From an uncultured Ruminococcus sp. (lineage in GTDB: Bacteria > Bacillota > Clostridia > Oscillospirales > Ruminococcaceae), in NCBI GenBank assembly GCA_902787365.1, contig CADAGC010000039.1:1533-33779 (forward strand): a DNA stretch of 32,247 nucleotides. Direction: 5' to 3'. The translations under genes were made by a program, and so were the position numbers. The notes beneath the pieces were generated by a model. That model had not been told where the DNA came from, searched no databases, and worked only from the letters and a program-made list of their open reading frames with translations. Of the stretch, positions 1 to 8,200 are shown piece by piece (the stretch's first letter is position 1; each line of letters opens with the position of its first letter).

Positions 1-837
1 CTCGGGCCTAACGGCGCAGGTAAGACCACCACTATCAAGTGTGCGGTAGGCCTTATCTCAATTGACGACGGCACTATCGAGATATGCGGTCACAACGTCA
101 ATAAGGAATTCGAGGCCGCTATGGCAAACGTGGGCGGCATTGTCGAAAACCCCGAGATGTATAAATACCTCACCGCAAGGCAGAACTTAGAGCAGTATGC
201 AAGAATGCGTGACGGCGTTACTCCCGAGAGGATAGACAAGGTGGTAGAGCTTGTAGGCCTTACCAACAGAATGAACGAGAAGATAATGAAATACTCCCTC
301 GGTATGAGACAGAGGATAGGTGTTGCGCAGGCACTTCTGCATAACCCCAAGCTTCTCATACTCGACGAGCCCACCAACGGTCTTGACCCTGCGGGCATCA
401 AGGAACTTCGTGACATTCTCAAAAAGCTTGCTCACGAAGAGGGCGTGTGCGTTATCGTATCATCTCACCTTATGAGCGAAATGGAGCTTATGTGCGACCG
501 AGTAGGCATTATCGCAAACGGCCATATGCTGGGCGTTTATACTCTTGAAGAAATGATAAGCTCAAACAACGGCGCTACTACCGACTACCTCATCAACTGC
601 TCTGATGTAAACAAGGCATTCGAGCTTGTAAACATCGAGGGCGTTGAAAAGAAGATAGTAAACGAACAGCTTGAAATAATCGTTCCAAACGATCAGGCTC
701 ACGAGCTTATCTCGGCAGTCAACAAGACTATCGTTATGAACGACATAGGCCTCTTTGAAGTAACAATGAGAGAGAAGAAGAAGCTCGAAGAGGTATTCAT
801 CGAAATGACAGGAAACGGAGGTGGCCAGATTGAGTAA
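1..837 (+). CDS. ABC transporter ATP-binding protein (5' end outside window)
   Basis: The reading frame is open from base 1, so the N-terminus lies outside the window; 278 codons are visible. It starts inside the Walker A loop (LGPNGAGKTTT). Then come an ABC signature variant (YSLGMRQR), Walker B with catalytic Glu (LLILDEPTNGLDP) and the switch His (SSHLMSE). The C-terminal ~80 residues are the variable tail usual in ATPases of ABC-2 drug, lantibiotic or lipid exporters. The ATPase powers the permease that follows, and the two overlap by 8 bases, as expected for one operon. The substrate cannot be read from the sequence. The internal ATG at 121 is not the true start, because Walker A lies upstream of it. 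Confidence 0.93.
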   Translation, partial: LGPNGAGKTTTIKCAVGLISIDDGTIEICGHNVNKEFEAAMANVGGIVENPEMYKYLTARQNLEQYARMRDGVTPERIDKVVELVGLTNRMNEKIMKYSLGMRQRIGVAQALLHNPKLLILDEPTNGLDPAGIKELRDILKKLAHEEGVCVIVSSHLMSEMELMCDRVGIIANGHMLGVYTLEEMISSNNGATTDYLINCSDVNKAFELVNIEGVEKKIVNEQLEIIVPNDQAHELISAVNKTIVMNDIGLFEVTMREKKKLEEVFIEMTGNGGGQIE

Positions 838-2224
838 GTTTATGGGGCTTTTGAAAAACGAATACATAAAGCAGCTCAAAAAGAAGTCCACCCTGTTCAT
901 ATTCATACTGGTGGCAGTTTTCGCATTCGGTCTTGCAGGTCTTGTCAAGCTGTCATTGATGATCGGCGGCGACATTGACGAGATAAAGGAAAAATTCACA
1001 AGCTACGACTATTCTGAAGATATAGACAGAGAAAAGGAAGCAGGAAATGACGACCTTGTGGAATACTACACATATCTTCAGGATAACAAGATAAACCGCA
1101 CCAACTGGAAAAACGACCTTGCTACCGTGATGTTCAATATGGGCGGCGACAGAAACGCTGTCGCTTATGTTGCAACAGTCGGCTATGAGGGCGATGTCAA
1201 GGAGCTGTATGGCGGCTTTATCAAGAACAACGACTGGAAGGGCTACTATGAGTTCTTAAAGACAAGAACTGATGACAAAGACCTTATCTGGGGCATTGAC
1301 TACAGGCTCGATAATGATATAGCGCCCGAAGAGAACAGCTATGCTGATGACGCTGACTGGAGAAACAGCGTGCTCGATTCATACATAATGTATACCATTC
1401 GTGCAAAGAACTCATTCAGCGAGGAGCAGAAGCAGGGCTTAAAGGACGAAGCGCTCACAGCAAAATACAGGCTCGAAAATGACGTCAGCGTAAATATCGC
1501 AGGCTCGTCTATGACAGAAATGATGTCAGGGCAGGACGGCACTTACGAATCAGGCGGCATTGAAAAGCAGACGCTCTGGACTTCGTTTGCATCAAGCACC
1601 AGCGTTGTTTCGTTCATCGGTATGCTCATTATCGTAATAGCAGGCGGCATAATCGCTTCCGAGTTCTCAAACGGAACTATCAAGTTCCTGCTGATAAACC
1701 CCCGCACAAGGGGCAAGATACTCCTTTCAAAGTATGTAACGGTAATATCTATCGGCTACATCATGATGATACTCTGCTACATATTCTCACTCATATCGTC
1801 GATAATCTTCTTCGGCACATCTGATATGGGCGCTATGTATATAAAGACCTCGGCAGGCGTTACAAAGGCGATTTCCGGCTTTACCTACATCTTTGAGCAG
1901 TATCTGCTCTCGAGCATCTATGTGGTAGTTATGGCGACATTCGCATTTGCTATATCGTCGGTAGTCAAGAGCTCGTCACTCGCCATTGGCCTTGGCATCT
2001 TTGCTATGAGCATGGGCGAGAATGCCGTTCAGATACTCAAAATGGCATTCAACGTTGACGCAGGCAGATACACGATATTTGCAAACGCAGATCTCCAGAC
2101 CATAGCACAGGGTCAGACCCTTTTCCCCGGCCAGACCTTAGGCTTTGCGATAGCAGTAATTGCTATCCATATGGTAGTGTTCCTGCTCACCGCTTGGGAC
2201 GGTTTTGTAAGAAGAGATATCTAA
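830..2224 (+). CDS. ABC-2 type transporter permease
   Basis: Membrane partner of the upstream ATPase. One hydrophobic segment lies near the N-terminus (about residues 18-45). A hydrophilic, probably extracellular, region of about 200 residues follows, then five or six membrane helices in the C-terminal half. This is the layout of ABC-2 permeases such as the BcrB/NatB/YhgE type. I place the start at TTG 830, because GGAGG at 817-821 sits 8 bases before it. The alternative GTG at 821 overlaps that ribosome site and is unlikely. The start lies inside the last codons of the ATPase gene, so translation is probably coupled. A strong terminator follows at once. Confidence 0.88.
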   Translation: MSKFMGLLKNEYIKQLKKKSTLFIFILVAVFAFGLAGLVKLSLMIGGDIDEIKEKFTSYDYSEDIDREKEAGNDDLVEYYTYLQDNKINRTNWKNDLATVMFNMGGDRNAVAYVATVGYEGDVKELYGGFIKNNDWKGYYEFLKTRTDDKDLIWGIDYRLDNDIAPEENSYADDADWRNSVLDSYIMYTIRAKNSFSEEQKQGLKDEALTAKYRLENDVSVNIAGSSMTEMMSGQDGTYESGGIEKQTLWTSFASSTSVVSFIGMLIIVIAGGIIASEFSNGTIKFLLINPRTRGKILLSKYVTVISIGYIMMILCYIFSLISSIIFFGTSDMGAMYIKTSAGVTKAISGFTYIFEQYLLSSIYVVVMATFAFAISSVVKSSSLAIGLGIFAMSMGENAVQILKMAFNVDAGRYTIFANADLQTIAQGQTLFPGQTLGFAIAVIAIHMVVFLLTAWDGFVRRDI

Positions 2225-2238
2225 GCTAATACAAGCAA

Positions 2239-2275
2239 CCCCCGTGAGAGTTTCGGCTCTCACGGGGGTTTTTCT
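2239..2275 (+). terminator. Rho-independent terminator of the ABC operon
   Basis: A 12-bp perfect stem (2239-2250 with 2257-2268), loop TTTCGG, followed by a T run. It lies 14 bases after the permease stop. The convergent relE-like gene ends at its right flank. Confidence 0.93.
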
Positions 2276-2570
2276 ATTTTATATCCATAGCACCATACAG
2301 CATTGCCTGCACATAAACAGTCTTTTCATTATCATCTGTATAGTAGAAAACTACATAATTCCCGACCGTAAAAAAACGGCTGTTTTTATACTTTGTCCTG
2401 CCATAGAACGGGAACATATCAGGAAACTGCGAGACTGACAAAAGCTGCTGTTTGACCCTGTGATAAAGATTCTTTGCTGCTATCGGAGAAGAAAGCGTGT
2501 TTATGATATAATCAAGTATAGAATCAAGGTCTTGTTCAAAGCTTTCCGTCAGATATATCTTATAGGTCAT
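2274..2570 (-). CDS. RelE/ParE family toxin
   Basis: A 98-residue protein starting MTYKIYLTESFEQDL, with the compact layout of ParE/RelE toxins: a long N-terminal helical hairpin (SFEQDLDSILDYI), then strands carrying RFFTVGNYVVFYY and a C-terminal VYVQAMLYG strand. Relatives either cleave mRNA on the ribosome (RelE) or inhibit gyrase (ParE); the sequence alone does not decide which. The start is the ATG at 2570. It overlaps the end of the antitoxin gene by 11 bases and is therefore translationally coupled. A longer frame from 2600 would overlap the antitoxin further without reason. Its end meets the terminator of the convergent ABC operon. Confidence 0.87.
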   Translation of the reverse strand: MTYKIYLTESFEQDLDSILDYIINTLSSPIAAKNLYHRVKQQLLSVSQFPDMFPFYGRTKYKNSRFFTVGNYVVFYYTDDNEKTVYVQAMLYGAMDIK

Positions 2571-2859
2571 ACTTTTTCTCCAGTCTGCCAAACACTTCAT
2601 CTGCGGGCTTTACCCTGCCCTCGGAAATATCCTCCTGTGCTTTATCAAGCTTTTCTTCAAGTTCCTTCCTTGTGTTTACTCTTACCCTTTCGGGCACAGG
2701 GAGTCTGACATCAAACGGCAGCCCGCCCACAAGACTGACCTGACATAAAAACATATTTATCGCCTCGGATATTGATATGCCCAAAGCGTCAAGTGTTGCC
2801 TCTGCGCTGTCTTTTACTTTTTCATTTACCCTTACGTGAATGGTTTCATTCTTTGTCAT
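2560..2859 (-). CDS. RelB/DinJ family antitoxin
   Basis: A 99-residue protein. The N-terminal half is a ribbon-helix-helix DNA-binding domain (IHVRVNEKVKDSAEATLDALG, then ISISEAINMFL) of the RelB/DinJ family. The charged C-terminal half (KELEEKLDKAQEDISEGRVK) is expected to wrap the toxin. It precedes the toxin and overlaps it by 11 bases, the normal order for this class. The ribosome site is a G-rich run (AAGGGGG) before TATATATG. Autoregulation by the RHH domain at its own promoter is family knowledge, not shown here. Confidence 0.9.
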   Translation of the reverse strand: MTKNETIHVRVNEKVKDSAEATLDALGISISEAINMFLCQVSLVGGLPFDVRLPVPERVRVNTRKELEEKLDKAQEDISEGRVKPADEVFGRLEKKYDL

Positions 2860-2889
2860 ATATATACCCCCTTTTTAGGTTCTGTATAT

Positions 2890-2918
2890 ATTATAACACA
2901 TTTAATACGCAAATGCAA
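2890..2918 (-). promoter_or_regulatory. Sigma-A promoter of the relBE-like operon
   Basis: On the minus strand: -35 TTGCAT (2913-2918), 17-base spacer, -10 TATAAT (2890-2895), about 30 bases before the antitoxin start. The -35 begins 9 bases after the tsaD stop, so the pair has its own promoter. Confidence 0.85.
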
Positions 2919-2926
2919 TACATTTG

Positions 2927-3949
2927 TTACACATTTTCGCTTATCATATCGAGCGACAGCGTCGCCACGCCGTTGAGATCCATTCCCGCACGCTTGCCCG
3001 AGATAAAGTCGTAATACCCCTGACTTGCTATCATCGCCGCATTGTCGCCGCAGTATTTAAGCTCGGGAACGTAAAGCCTGAATCCCCGCTCGTCACAGGC
3101 CGCCTGCATCGCAGAGCGAAGCCCCGAGTTTGCCGACACGCCGCCTGCCACGGCAATAGTCTTGTAGCCGCCTGCCTCGGCAGCCTTTATGGTGTTGCCT
3201 ACCAGTATCTCGCATACTGTGCGCTGGAATGTCGCCGCAACGTCATCTCTGTTAAGCTCGGTGCCCTTTTGCGATGCGTTGTGAACTAAGTTTATCACCG
3301 CCGTTTTAAGCCCTGAGAACGAGAAATCATACTCGCTGCCCTGTACCCTCGGGTGCGGCAGTTCAAAGGCGTGTGCGTTGCCACGCTTTGCGGCTTCGTC
3401 AATAAACTTTCCGCCTGGGTATTCAAAGCCAAGGGTGCGTGCTGCCTTGTCAAAGCATTCGCCTGCCGCATCATCTCTTGTGCGGCCTATGACCTTGTAG
3501 CGTGTGTAGTCGCTGACCTCTATTATGTGCGAGTGCCCGCCCGATGCCACAAGGCAGAGATAGGGCGGCTCAAGCTCTTTGTGCGAAATGTAGTTGGAAG
3601 CTATATGCCCCGCTATGTGGTGAACATTCACAAGCGGCACGCCCGATGTCATCGACAGCCCCTTTGCAAAGCTGACCCCCACAAGCAGCGCCCCGATAAG
3701 CCCCGGGGCGTAGGTAACGCCTATCGCATCAATATCAGAAAGTTTCATCTGCGCATCATCAAGGGCTTTCTGCACCACCTGATAGATGTTCTCGCAGTGC
3801 CTGCGTGAAGCTATCTCGGGCACAACGCCGCCGTAGAGCCTGTGCTCTGCTATCTGCGTGGCCACCACGTTTGATATAACCTCACGCCCGTCCTTTACAA
3901 CTGCCGCCGCAGTCTCGTCACACGAGCTTTCTATTCCGAGAATATACAT
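2927..3949 (-). CDS. tsaD: tRNA threonylcarbamoyladenosine transferase TsaD
   Basis: A 340-residue TsaD/Kae1/Gcp protein. It transfers the threonylcarbamoyl group from TC-AMP to A37 of ANN-decoding tRNAs, together with TsaB and TsaE. Visible hallmarks are the opening MYILGIESSCDETAAAV, the metal site HHIAGH (residues 110-115), the SGGHS nucleotide loop and the late VAGGVSAN loop. Length is normal for the family. The start at ATG 3949 follows AAAGGAGAG at good spacing; an upstream in-frame start at 3976 is not needed. TsaB and TsaE are not in this window, and rimI, often beside tsaD, lies 2 kb away in another operon. Confidence 0.97.
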   Translation of the reverse strand: MYILGIESSCDETAAAVVKDGREVISNVVATQIAEHRLYGGVVPEIASRRHCENIYQVVQKALDDAQMKLSDIDAIGVTYAPGLIGALLVGVSFAKGLSMTSGVPLVNVHHIAGHIASNYISHKELEPPYLCLVASGGHSHIIEVSDYTRYKVIGRTRDDAAGECFDKAARTLGFEYPGGKFIDEAAKRGNAHAFELPHPRVQGSEYDFSFSGLKTAVINLVHNASQKGTELNRDDVAATFQRTVCEILVGNTIKAAEAGGYKTIAVAGGVSANSGLRSAMQAACDERGFRLYVPELKYCGDNAAMIASQGYYDFISGKRAGMDLNGVATLSLDMISENV

Positions 3950-4001
3950 TTTTCTCTCTCCTTTATTGTATTTCATCTTTTTCGTTGTAGCCTGTTTGGT
4001 G

Positions 4002-4338
4002 CCCCCTCCGTCAGCTACGCTGACACCTCCCCCGTTTTACGGGGGAGAGGGTATCGCCATCGCTGCGCGACGGCTCTTGCCGCCTTCGGCGGCGGTGCCG
4101 CAAAACGGTCTCGGCGCTAAGGCGCCTCGACATTTGCGGCGGGGGCGGCGAACATTGTTCGTTCCTCGGACGTTGTTAGTATCATTACACCGTGCGGTTT
4201 AGGTTACGTGGTTCGCCGCCCTTGCGCCTGCGGCGGTGGGACTCTGTCCCACACCCTGCTGGGGCTCTGCCCCCGTCCCTGCAAGCCCTTTTTGAGGAAA
4301 AGGGCTTGACCCCAAAACCTTTTTGGTTTTTGTTCTCC
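4002..4338 (+). repeat. Mosaic dispersed repeat, copy A
   Basis: This fills the 400-base gap between tsaD and the trmN6-like gene. Modules in order: a palindromic CTCCC/GGGAG block (4002-4050); a GC-rich block; GGCGGCGAAC (4144-4153) and its inverse GTTCGCCGCC (4211-4220) bracketing ~57 bases; small GGGACTCTGTCCC and GGGGCTCTGCCCC hairpins; and a terminal hairpin at 4282-4308 (11-bp stem, loop TGAGG) followed by AACCTTTTTGG. Copy B at 16,747-17,075 has the same order, inverted. The last hairpin lies beyond the 3' end of the trmN6-like gene and could help end its transcription. No coding function is seen. Confidence 0.8.
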
Positions 4339-4355
4339 TCAAAATATCTATTTTC

Positions 4356-5072
4356 CTAATTACAGAATCCATATATCCTCTGCATTTCCGCTGACGGCTC
4401 GCTGCCCTCGCCGCAGACGTAAAGGGGTTTTTCTATCGTCAGAAAAGGCTTTGCGCCCTTTTTCCCCTCAACGAGTACAAGCCACGGCGCACCCTCGGGG
4501 TTTTTGTGTACCGTGCGCAGACGCTTCGGCTCAAGCCCTGCCGCACGCATCGCCGAGAAGATGTCCGCAAGCCGCTCGGGGCGCTGGCATATGCAAAGCC
4601 GCCCGCCGAATTTGAGATTTTTAGCCGCCGCTTTGCATACATCATCTATCGTACACATCACCTCGTGGCGTGCTATGCTAACCGCCGCTTCATCGTTCTT
4701 AGCCCCCGTGCCGCTTATCTTGTAGGGCGGGTTGCAGGTTATAAGGTCAAGCTCTTTCTCCGAGCGGTAGTCCTTTAAATCACTAAGAATGGGTGTCAGA
4801 CAGTCAAGCTTGTTGCTCTGAACCGTCATTTTCAAAAGCTCGTGGGCTTTTTCCTGTATCTCAACTGCGTCAATGTGCGCAGGCCTGAAATTTTTGTAGG
4901 TAAGCAGCGCCACAATTCCGCTGCCCGTGCAGAAATCGCACACGTAGTCTTTGTGCCGCCCGCCCGCAAAGTCAGAAAGCAAAAAAGCGTCCGTCCCGAA
5001 GCGGTGCTCCGAGCTTATGTATATCGAAAGCTCGCTGCCGAGCATTTCAGTCGTTATGTCATCATACTGCAT
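4356..5072 (-). CDS. tRNA1(Val) (adenine-N6)-methyltransferase-like protein (TrmN6/YfiC family)
   Basis: A 238-residue class I SAM-dependent methyltransferase. The SAM loop is CDFCTGSGIVAL (about residues 45-56), an acidic ribose contact lies in DAVEIQEKA, and the catalytic motif IV is NPPY, typical of adenine-N6 methylases acting on RNA or DNA. The N-terminus (GSELSIYISSEHRFGTDAFLLSDF) matches the TrmN6/YfiC/YabB pattern. Family members methylate A37 of tRNA1(Val) in Gammaproteobacteria; the substrate in Clostridia is less certain. It is the last gene of a leftward operon, 4 bases after the GNAT gene. Linkage to rsmI is common in Firmicutes (yabB-yazA-rsmI). The start follows AAAAGGTGA. Confidence 0.9.
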   Translation of the reverse strand: MQYDDITTEMLGSELSIYISSEHRFGTDAFLLSDFAGGRHKDYVCDFCTGSGIVALLTYKNFRPAHIDAVEIQEKAHELLKMTVQSNKLDCLTPILSDLKDYRSEKELDLITCNPPYKISGTGAKNDEAAVSIARHEVMCTIDDVCKAAAKNLKFGGRLCICQRPERLADIFSAMRAAGLEPKRLRTVHKNPEGAPWLVLVEGKKGAKPFLTIEKPLYVCGEGSEPSAEMQRIYGFCN

Positions 5073-5076
5073 TGTA

Positions 5077-5640
5077 TCACCTTTTGTCAGTCAAAGATAT
5101 ATCCCATGTCGTTATCCAGAATCGTTTCATCTTGCAGCCGTCAACTTCTATTATGTTTTCAAGCTGGCCGCCGTTTGCGATTATCGTCTTTTCGCTTGGG
5201 GTGTTATCTGCATCACATACCAAAAGCATTTTCTCAATTCCCATTTTGCCTGCATTTATCACAGCCAGCCGCAGCATTTGCGCACCATACCCTTTTCCTC
5301 GCTCAGAGGGTCTTACAGAGTAGCCGCAATGCCCGCCCCAAGTGCTTAAGATAGGGTGATCTATGTGGTGGCGCAGATCTATTACCCCCACAAGCCGCCC
5401 GTCTTGCTCTCTTACTGCAAAATAAGTAGTTGACGGCACTTTAGCACCGACCTGCTCACAGGTGTCAGCCGAGCTTCGCTGCTTGCATAAATCTATCCAT
5501 TCTTTTAGATCAGAGCATTCCCTTAGCCCCATGCAGCCTGCAAACTGGTCGTCATTGTCATTGTCGGCCGTAAGCACTTCGTCTTTGAAGCTTTTAAGCT
5601 CATCTATGTATTTTTCATCTGCTTGTGTTAGAAAAATCAT
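5077..5640 (-). CDS. GNAT family N-acetyltransferase, substrate unknown
   Basis: About 187 residues. The acetyl-CoA binding motif A is clear (VRPSERGKGYGAQML), followed by the motif B region (MLLVCDADNTPSEKTIIANGG), where N-x-x-S/A-x-x..NGG is the usual GNAT ending. The N-terminal ~80 residues resemble predicted GNAT proteins of Firmicutes that carry a DLKEWI segment. The substrate is not predictable. I chose ATG 5640, preceded by a weak CGGTG; GTG 5649 is in frame but has no ribosome site. It lies between rimI (12 bases upstream) and the methyltransferase gene (4 bases downstream), so it is probably co-transcribed. Confidence 0.85.
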   Translation of the reverse strand: MIFLTQADEKYIDELKSFKDEVLTADNDNDDQFAGCMGLRECSDLKEWIDLCKQRSSADTCEQVGAKVPSTTYFAVREQDGRLVGVIDLRHHIDHPILSTWGGHCGYSVRPSERGKGYGAQMLRLAVINAGKMGIEKMLLVCDADNTPSEKTIIANGGQLENIIEVDGCKMKRFWITTWDISLTDKR

Positions 5641-5652
5641 TTTGCACACCGT

Positions 5653-6087
5653 TTACAGAACTTTCTTGAACATCGCCGCATCTTCTGTCGGCTTTTCGTA
5701 AAACGCCCGCCTGTAGCCTACCAGCTTGAAGCCGTTGTTTTCGTAAAACGCCACCGCCGCCGTGTTTGACGGGCGCACCTCTAAGGTGATGACGCTGCAC
5801 CCCTCGCACTCACGCAGCCCGTGGGTCAGAAGCTGCTGCCCTATCTTCATTCTGCGGTATTTTTGTAATACAGCTATGTTGTTAAGGTCGGCCTCGCCGC
5901 TTATGAGCCATATGTTTATAAAGCCCACTATGTCGCCGCCCGTTTCGGCTATCAGCGTGCGTGAGAATTTCGTATCAAGCTCACGCCCGAATTCCGCCTC
6001 ACTCATCGGCTGAGTGAAAGCCTGCGCCGAGATAGCCGCAAGCGCCTTGCAGTCTTTTTTCTCGGCTCTTCTTATGTTAATATTCAT
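5653..6087 (-). CDS. rimI: Ribosomal protein S18-alanine N-acetyltransferase RimI
   Basis: A 144-residue GNAT protein. It carries the RimI pattern: IRRAEKKDCKALAAISAQAF at the start, IVGFINIW in the middle, the acetyl-CoA motif LQKYRRMKIGQQLL, LEVRPSNTAAVAFYENNGF, and a final RRAFYEKP.EDAAMF block that is characteristic of RimI. RimI acetylates the N-terminal Ala of ribosomal protein S18; some relatives are more general. The start ATG (6087) overlaps the rsmI stop as ATGA, so translation is coupled. The longer frame from 6159 would lie inside rsmI and is rejected. Confidence 0.92.
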   Translation of the reverse strand: MNINIRRAEKKDCKALAAISAQAFTQPMSEAEFGRELDTKFSRTLIAETGGDIVGFINIWLISGEADLNNIAVLQKYRRMKIGQQLLTHGLRECEGCSVITLEVRPSNTAAVAFYENNGFKLVGYRRAFYEKPTEDAAMFKKVL

Positions 6088-6917
6088 TTTCTGACCTCTA
6101 AGTATTTTGAATAAAGCTCGCCCTTTGAGTAAGGCGTTACCTTTGCTATCTCCCTGCAAGCATCTGCCGCACGCATACCGTTTGTCACAAGGGCTTCGAC
6201 CTGCGAAAGTGCATCATCAATGGTGGCCGCACCCTCCTGCGCCTGCTCTGCTGCCCCCTCTATAACGAGCACGAACTCGCCCTTTGGCGAGTTAGCCTTG
6301 TAATGCTCTGCCGCCGCCGAAATCGTGGTGCGGAAGACCTCTTCGTGAATCTTTGTAAGCTCTCTGCAAAGCGATATCTTCCTGTCACCAAAGTATGTGA
6401 GCATATCTTCAAGCGTGGTTATCAGCTTGTGGGGGGCTTCGTAGAAAATGAGGGTGTTTTCATACCTTGCCGCCCTTGCAAGCTGCGCCTGCCGCTCACG
6501 CTTTTCAACGGGTAAAAACCCCTCGAATGAAAAGTGCCTTGTGTCAAGCCCGCTTATGGCTAAAGCCGATGCGCAGGCCACCGCCCCCGGCACGACTGTT
6601 ACCTTGACCCCAAGCTCGTAGCAAAGCTTTACAAGCCCCTCGCCCGGGTCGGATATGCAGGGCATACCCGCATCTGTGACTATCGCCGCACTCTCGCCTG
6701 CAAGTATGCGCTCGCAGATGCTCCTTGCCGCCCTCTCGCCGCTGTGCTCGTGGTAGGAGACAAGGGGCTTTTTTATGTCAAAGTGATTTAAAAGCTTCGC
6801 CGTGACCCTTGTGTCCTCGGCGCAGATAAAGTCAACGCTTTTGAGCGTCTCGACCGCTCTGTATGTTATGTCCGACAAATTGCCTATCGGTGTGCCAACT
6901 ATGTAAAGTACACTCAT
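6084..6917 (-). CDS. rsmI: 16S rRNA (cytidine(1402)-2'-O)-methyltransferase RsmI
   Basis: A 277-residue tetrapyrrole-methylase-fold enzyme that 2'-O-methylates C1402 of 16S rRNA. Diagnostic segments are LYIVGTPIGNLSDIT at the N-terminus, ICAEDTRVTAKLL, the SAM loop AAIVTDAGMPCISDPG, VPGAVACASALAISG and FYEAPHKLITTL, all near-invariant in RsmI. Length is typical. The start ATG 6917 follows AGAGGA; the upstream frame to 6968 runs into repeat-derived DNA. It overlaps rimI by 4 bases. dusB ends 103 bases upstream, and the gap is a repeat fragment. Confidence 0.97.
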   Translation of the reverse strand: MSVLYIVGTPIGNLSDITYRAVETLKSVDFICAEDTRVTAKLLNHFDIKKPLVSYHEHSGERAARSICERILAGESAAIVTDAGMPCISDPGEGLVKLCYELGVKVTVVPGAVACASALAISGLDTRHFSFEGFLPVEKRERQAQLARAARYENTLIFYEAPHKLITTLEDMLTYFGDRKISLCRELTKIHEEVFRTTISAAAEHYKANSPKGEFVLVIEGAAEQAQEGAATIDDALSQVEALVTNGMRAADACREIAKVTPYSKGELYSKYLEVRK

Positions 6918-6945
6918 TTTGTTCCTCTTTTCATTGGAGAATTGG

Positions 6946-7014
6946 AAAGTTGTGGGAACCAAAAACACAAAAAGGTTTTCGGAGGGGCCCTTTGCCGCAA
7001 ATGTTGAGGCGATA
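6946..7014 (-). repeat. Fragment of the mosaic repeat (inverted)
   Basis: In the dusB-rsmI gap. On the minus strand it reads GCCTCAACATTTGCGGC, GGGCCCCTCCGAAAACC and TTTTTGTGTTTTTGGTTCC, pieces shared with copies A and B and with the fragment at 28,950-29,010. It lacks the hairpin and GGCGGCGAAC modules. Confidence 0.7.
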
Positions 7015-7020
7015 CCTTGG

Positions 7021-7989
7021 TTACGAATTATTCATTATATCCGCAATCATTTCCAGATCGCTGTACTTAAACAGCTTGTCCGTGTTCCCTCTTATCTTTG
7101 CGCTGTTGGGCAAACCCTTGACGTACCACGCAACATTCTTGCGCATCTCTTTTATGCCCTGCTCCTCGCCTTTGAGCTCGCAAAGCAAACGCCCGTGCTC
7201 GAGCATTATGCGGGCTTTCTCGGCAGTCTCGGGCTCCGGCAGTATCTCGCCCGTCTCAAAGTATCTTCTCACCTGCTCAAAGACCCACGGCCGCCCGTAT
7301 GACCCTCTGCCAATCATCACAAGATCGCAGCCCGTGCGCTCGTACATCACCTTGCACTCCTGCGGCGTCTTGATGTCGCCGTTGCCTATCACGGGTATGC
7401 TCACGGCCTCTTTTACCTGCCTGATTATCTCCCAGTCGGCACGGCCTGTATACATCTGCGTTTTCGTCCTCGGGTGAACGGTTATCGCCGCCGCCCCCGC
7501 CTGTTCAAGAATTTTTGCAAACTCTACAGCGTTTATGCTGTCCTTGTCCCACCCCGAGCGTATCTTGACGGTCACGGGGCATTTTGCATTGTCAACGACC
7601 GCCGCTACTATCGCCGCCGCACGGTCGGGGTCTTTCATCAGAGCCGAGCCGCTGCCGTTGCCTGCTATCTTAGGCACGGGGCAGCCCATGTTTATGTCGA
7701 TTATGTCGGGGTGATAGTCGTTAAGAATAGCCGCCGCCTTGCCCATAAATTCAGCTTCCTCGCCGAAAATCTGTAATGCGCAGGGGCGCTCCTCGTCAAG
7801 TATCGTGCAGAGCTTGCCCGTGTTCTTGTCGCCGTATGCAAGCCCTTTTGAGGATATCATCTCGCTTGTAAGATACGCCGCCCCGAATCGCTTGCACATC
7901 AGTCTGTAGGCCGCATCTGCCACCGACGCCATAGGCGCCAGGCAGGCAGTCTTTTCTATTTTAACATCACCTATAGTTATGTATTCCAT
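7021..7989 (-). CDS. dusB: tRNA-dihydrouridine synthase (DusB type)
   Basis: A 322-residue FMN-dependent reductase that converts uridine to dihydrouridine in the D-loop of tRNA. The TIM barrel opens with ACLAPMASVADAAYR. The active-site stretch INMGCPVPKIAGNGSGSALM holds the catalytic Cys. ITVHPRTKTQMYTGRADW and VIGNGDIKTPQE are phosphate and substrate segments, and the helical C-terminal domain ends in the Dus pattern. Length and motifs fit the bacterial DusB subfamily found in Firmicutes. The start follows GGAGGG. It is first in a leftward run dusB-rsmI-rimI-GNAT-trmN6-like with a strong promoter. Confidence 0.95.
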   Translation of the reverse strand: MEYITIGDVKIEKTACLAPMASVADAAYRLMCKRFGAAYLTSEMISSKGLAYGDKNTGKLCTILDEERPCALQIFGEEAEFMGKAAAILNDYHPDIIDINMGCPVPKIAGNGSGSALMKDPDRAAAIVAAVVDNAKCPVTVKIRSGWDKDSINAVEFAKILEQAGAAAITVHPRTKTQMYTGRADWEIIRQVKEAVSIPVIGNGDIKTPQECKVMYERTGCDLVMIGRGSYGRPWVFEQVRRYFETGEILPEPETAEKARIMLEHGRLLCELKGEEQGIKEMRKNVAWYVKGLPNSAKIRGNTDKLFKYSDLEMIADIMNNS

Positions 7990-8021
7990 AATGCGCCCTC
8001 CAAGCTTGCATACTTATACTT

Positions 8022-8050
8022 ATTATAACACATTTCGGCAAAAAGGGCAA
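8022..8050 (-). promoter_or_regulatory. Sigma-A promoter before dusB
   Basis: Minus strand: -35 TTGCCC (8045-8050), 17-base spacer, -10 TATAAT (8022-8027), 32 bases before the dusB start. It probably drives the whole RNA/ribosome modification operon down to 4356. Confidence 0.83.
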
Positions 8051-8145
8051 CAGATTTTTTACCCCATTCCTCAAAATCCCGTTTTTATTTTATTAAATAT
8101 TTGACTACTTTCACAATTGAGCCATTATAACTTAATATTATCTTG

Positions 8146-8174
8146 TTGACCTTTACCATACCGTGTGCTATAAT
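8146..8174 (+). promoter_or_regulatory. Sigma-A promoter of the CAP-domain gene
   Basis: -35 TTGACC (8146-8151), 17-base spacer, -10 TATAAT (8169-8174). The predicted transcript begins near 8181 and has an ~80-base leader holding a large hairpin. It diverges from the dusB promoter. Confidence 0.87.
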
Positions 8175-8200
8175 GTAAGTTAGATTATTATACGCATTTT

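Noticed and set aside
2927-3289. Plus-strand frames over tsaD
   Set aside because: Shadows of a conserved gene, without ribosome sites or recognisable domains.
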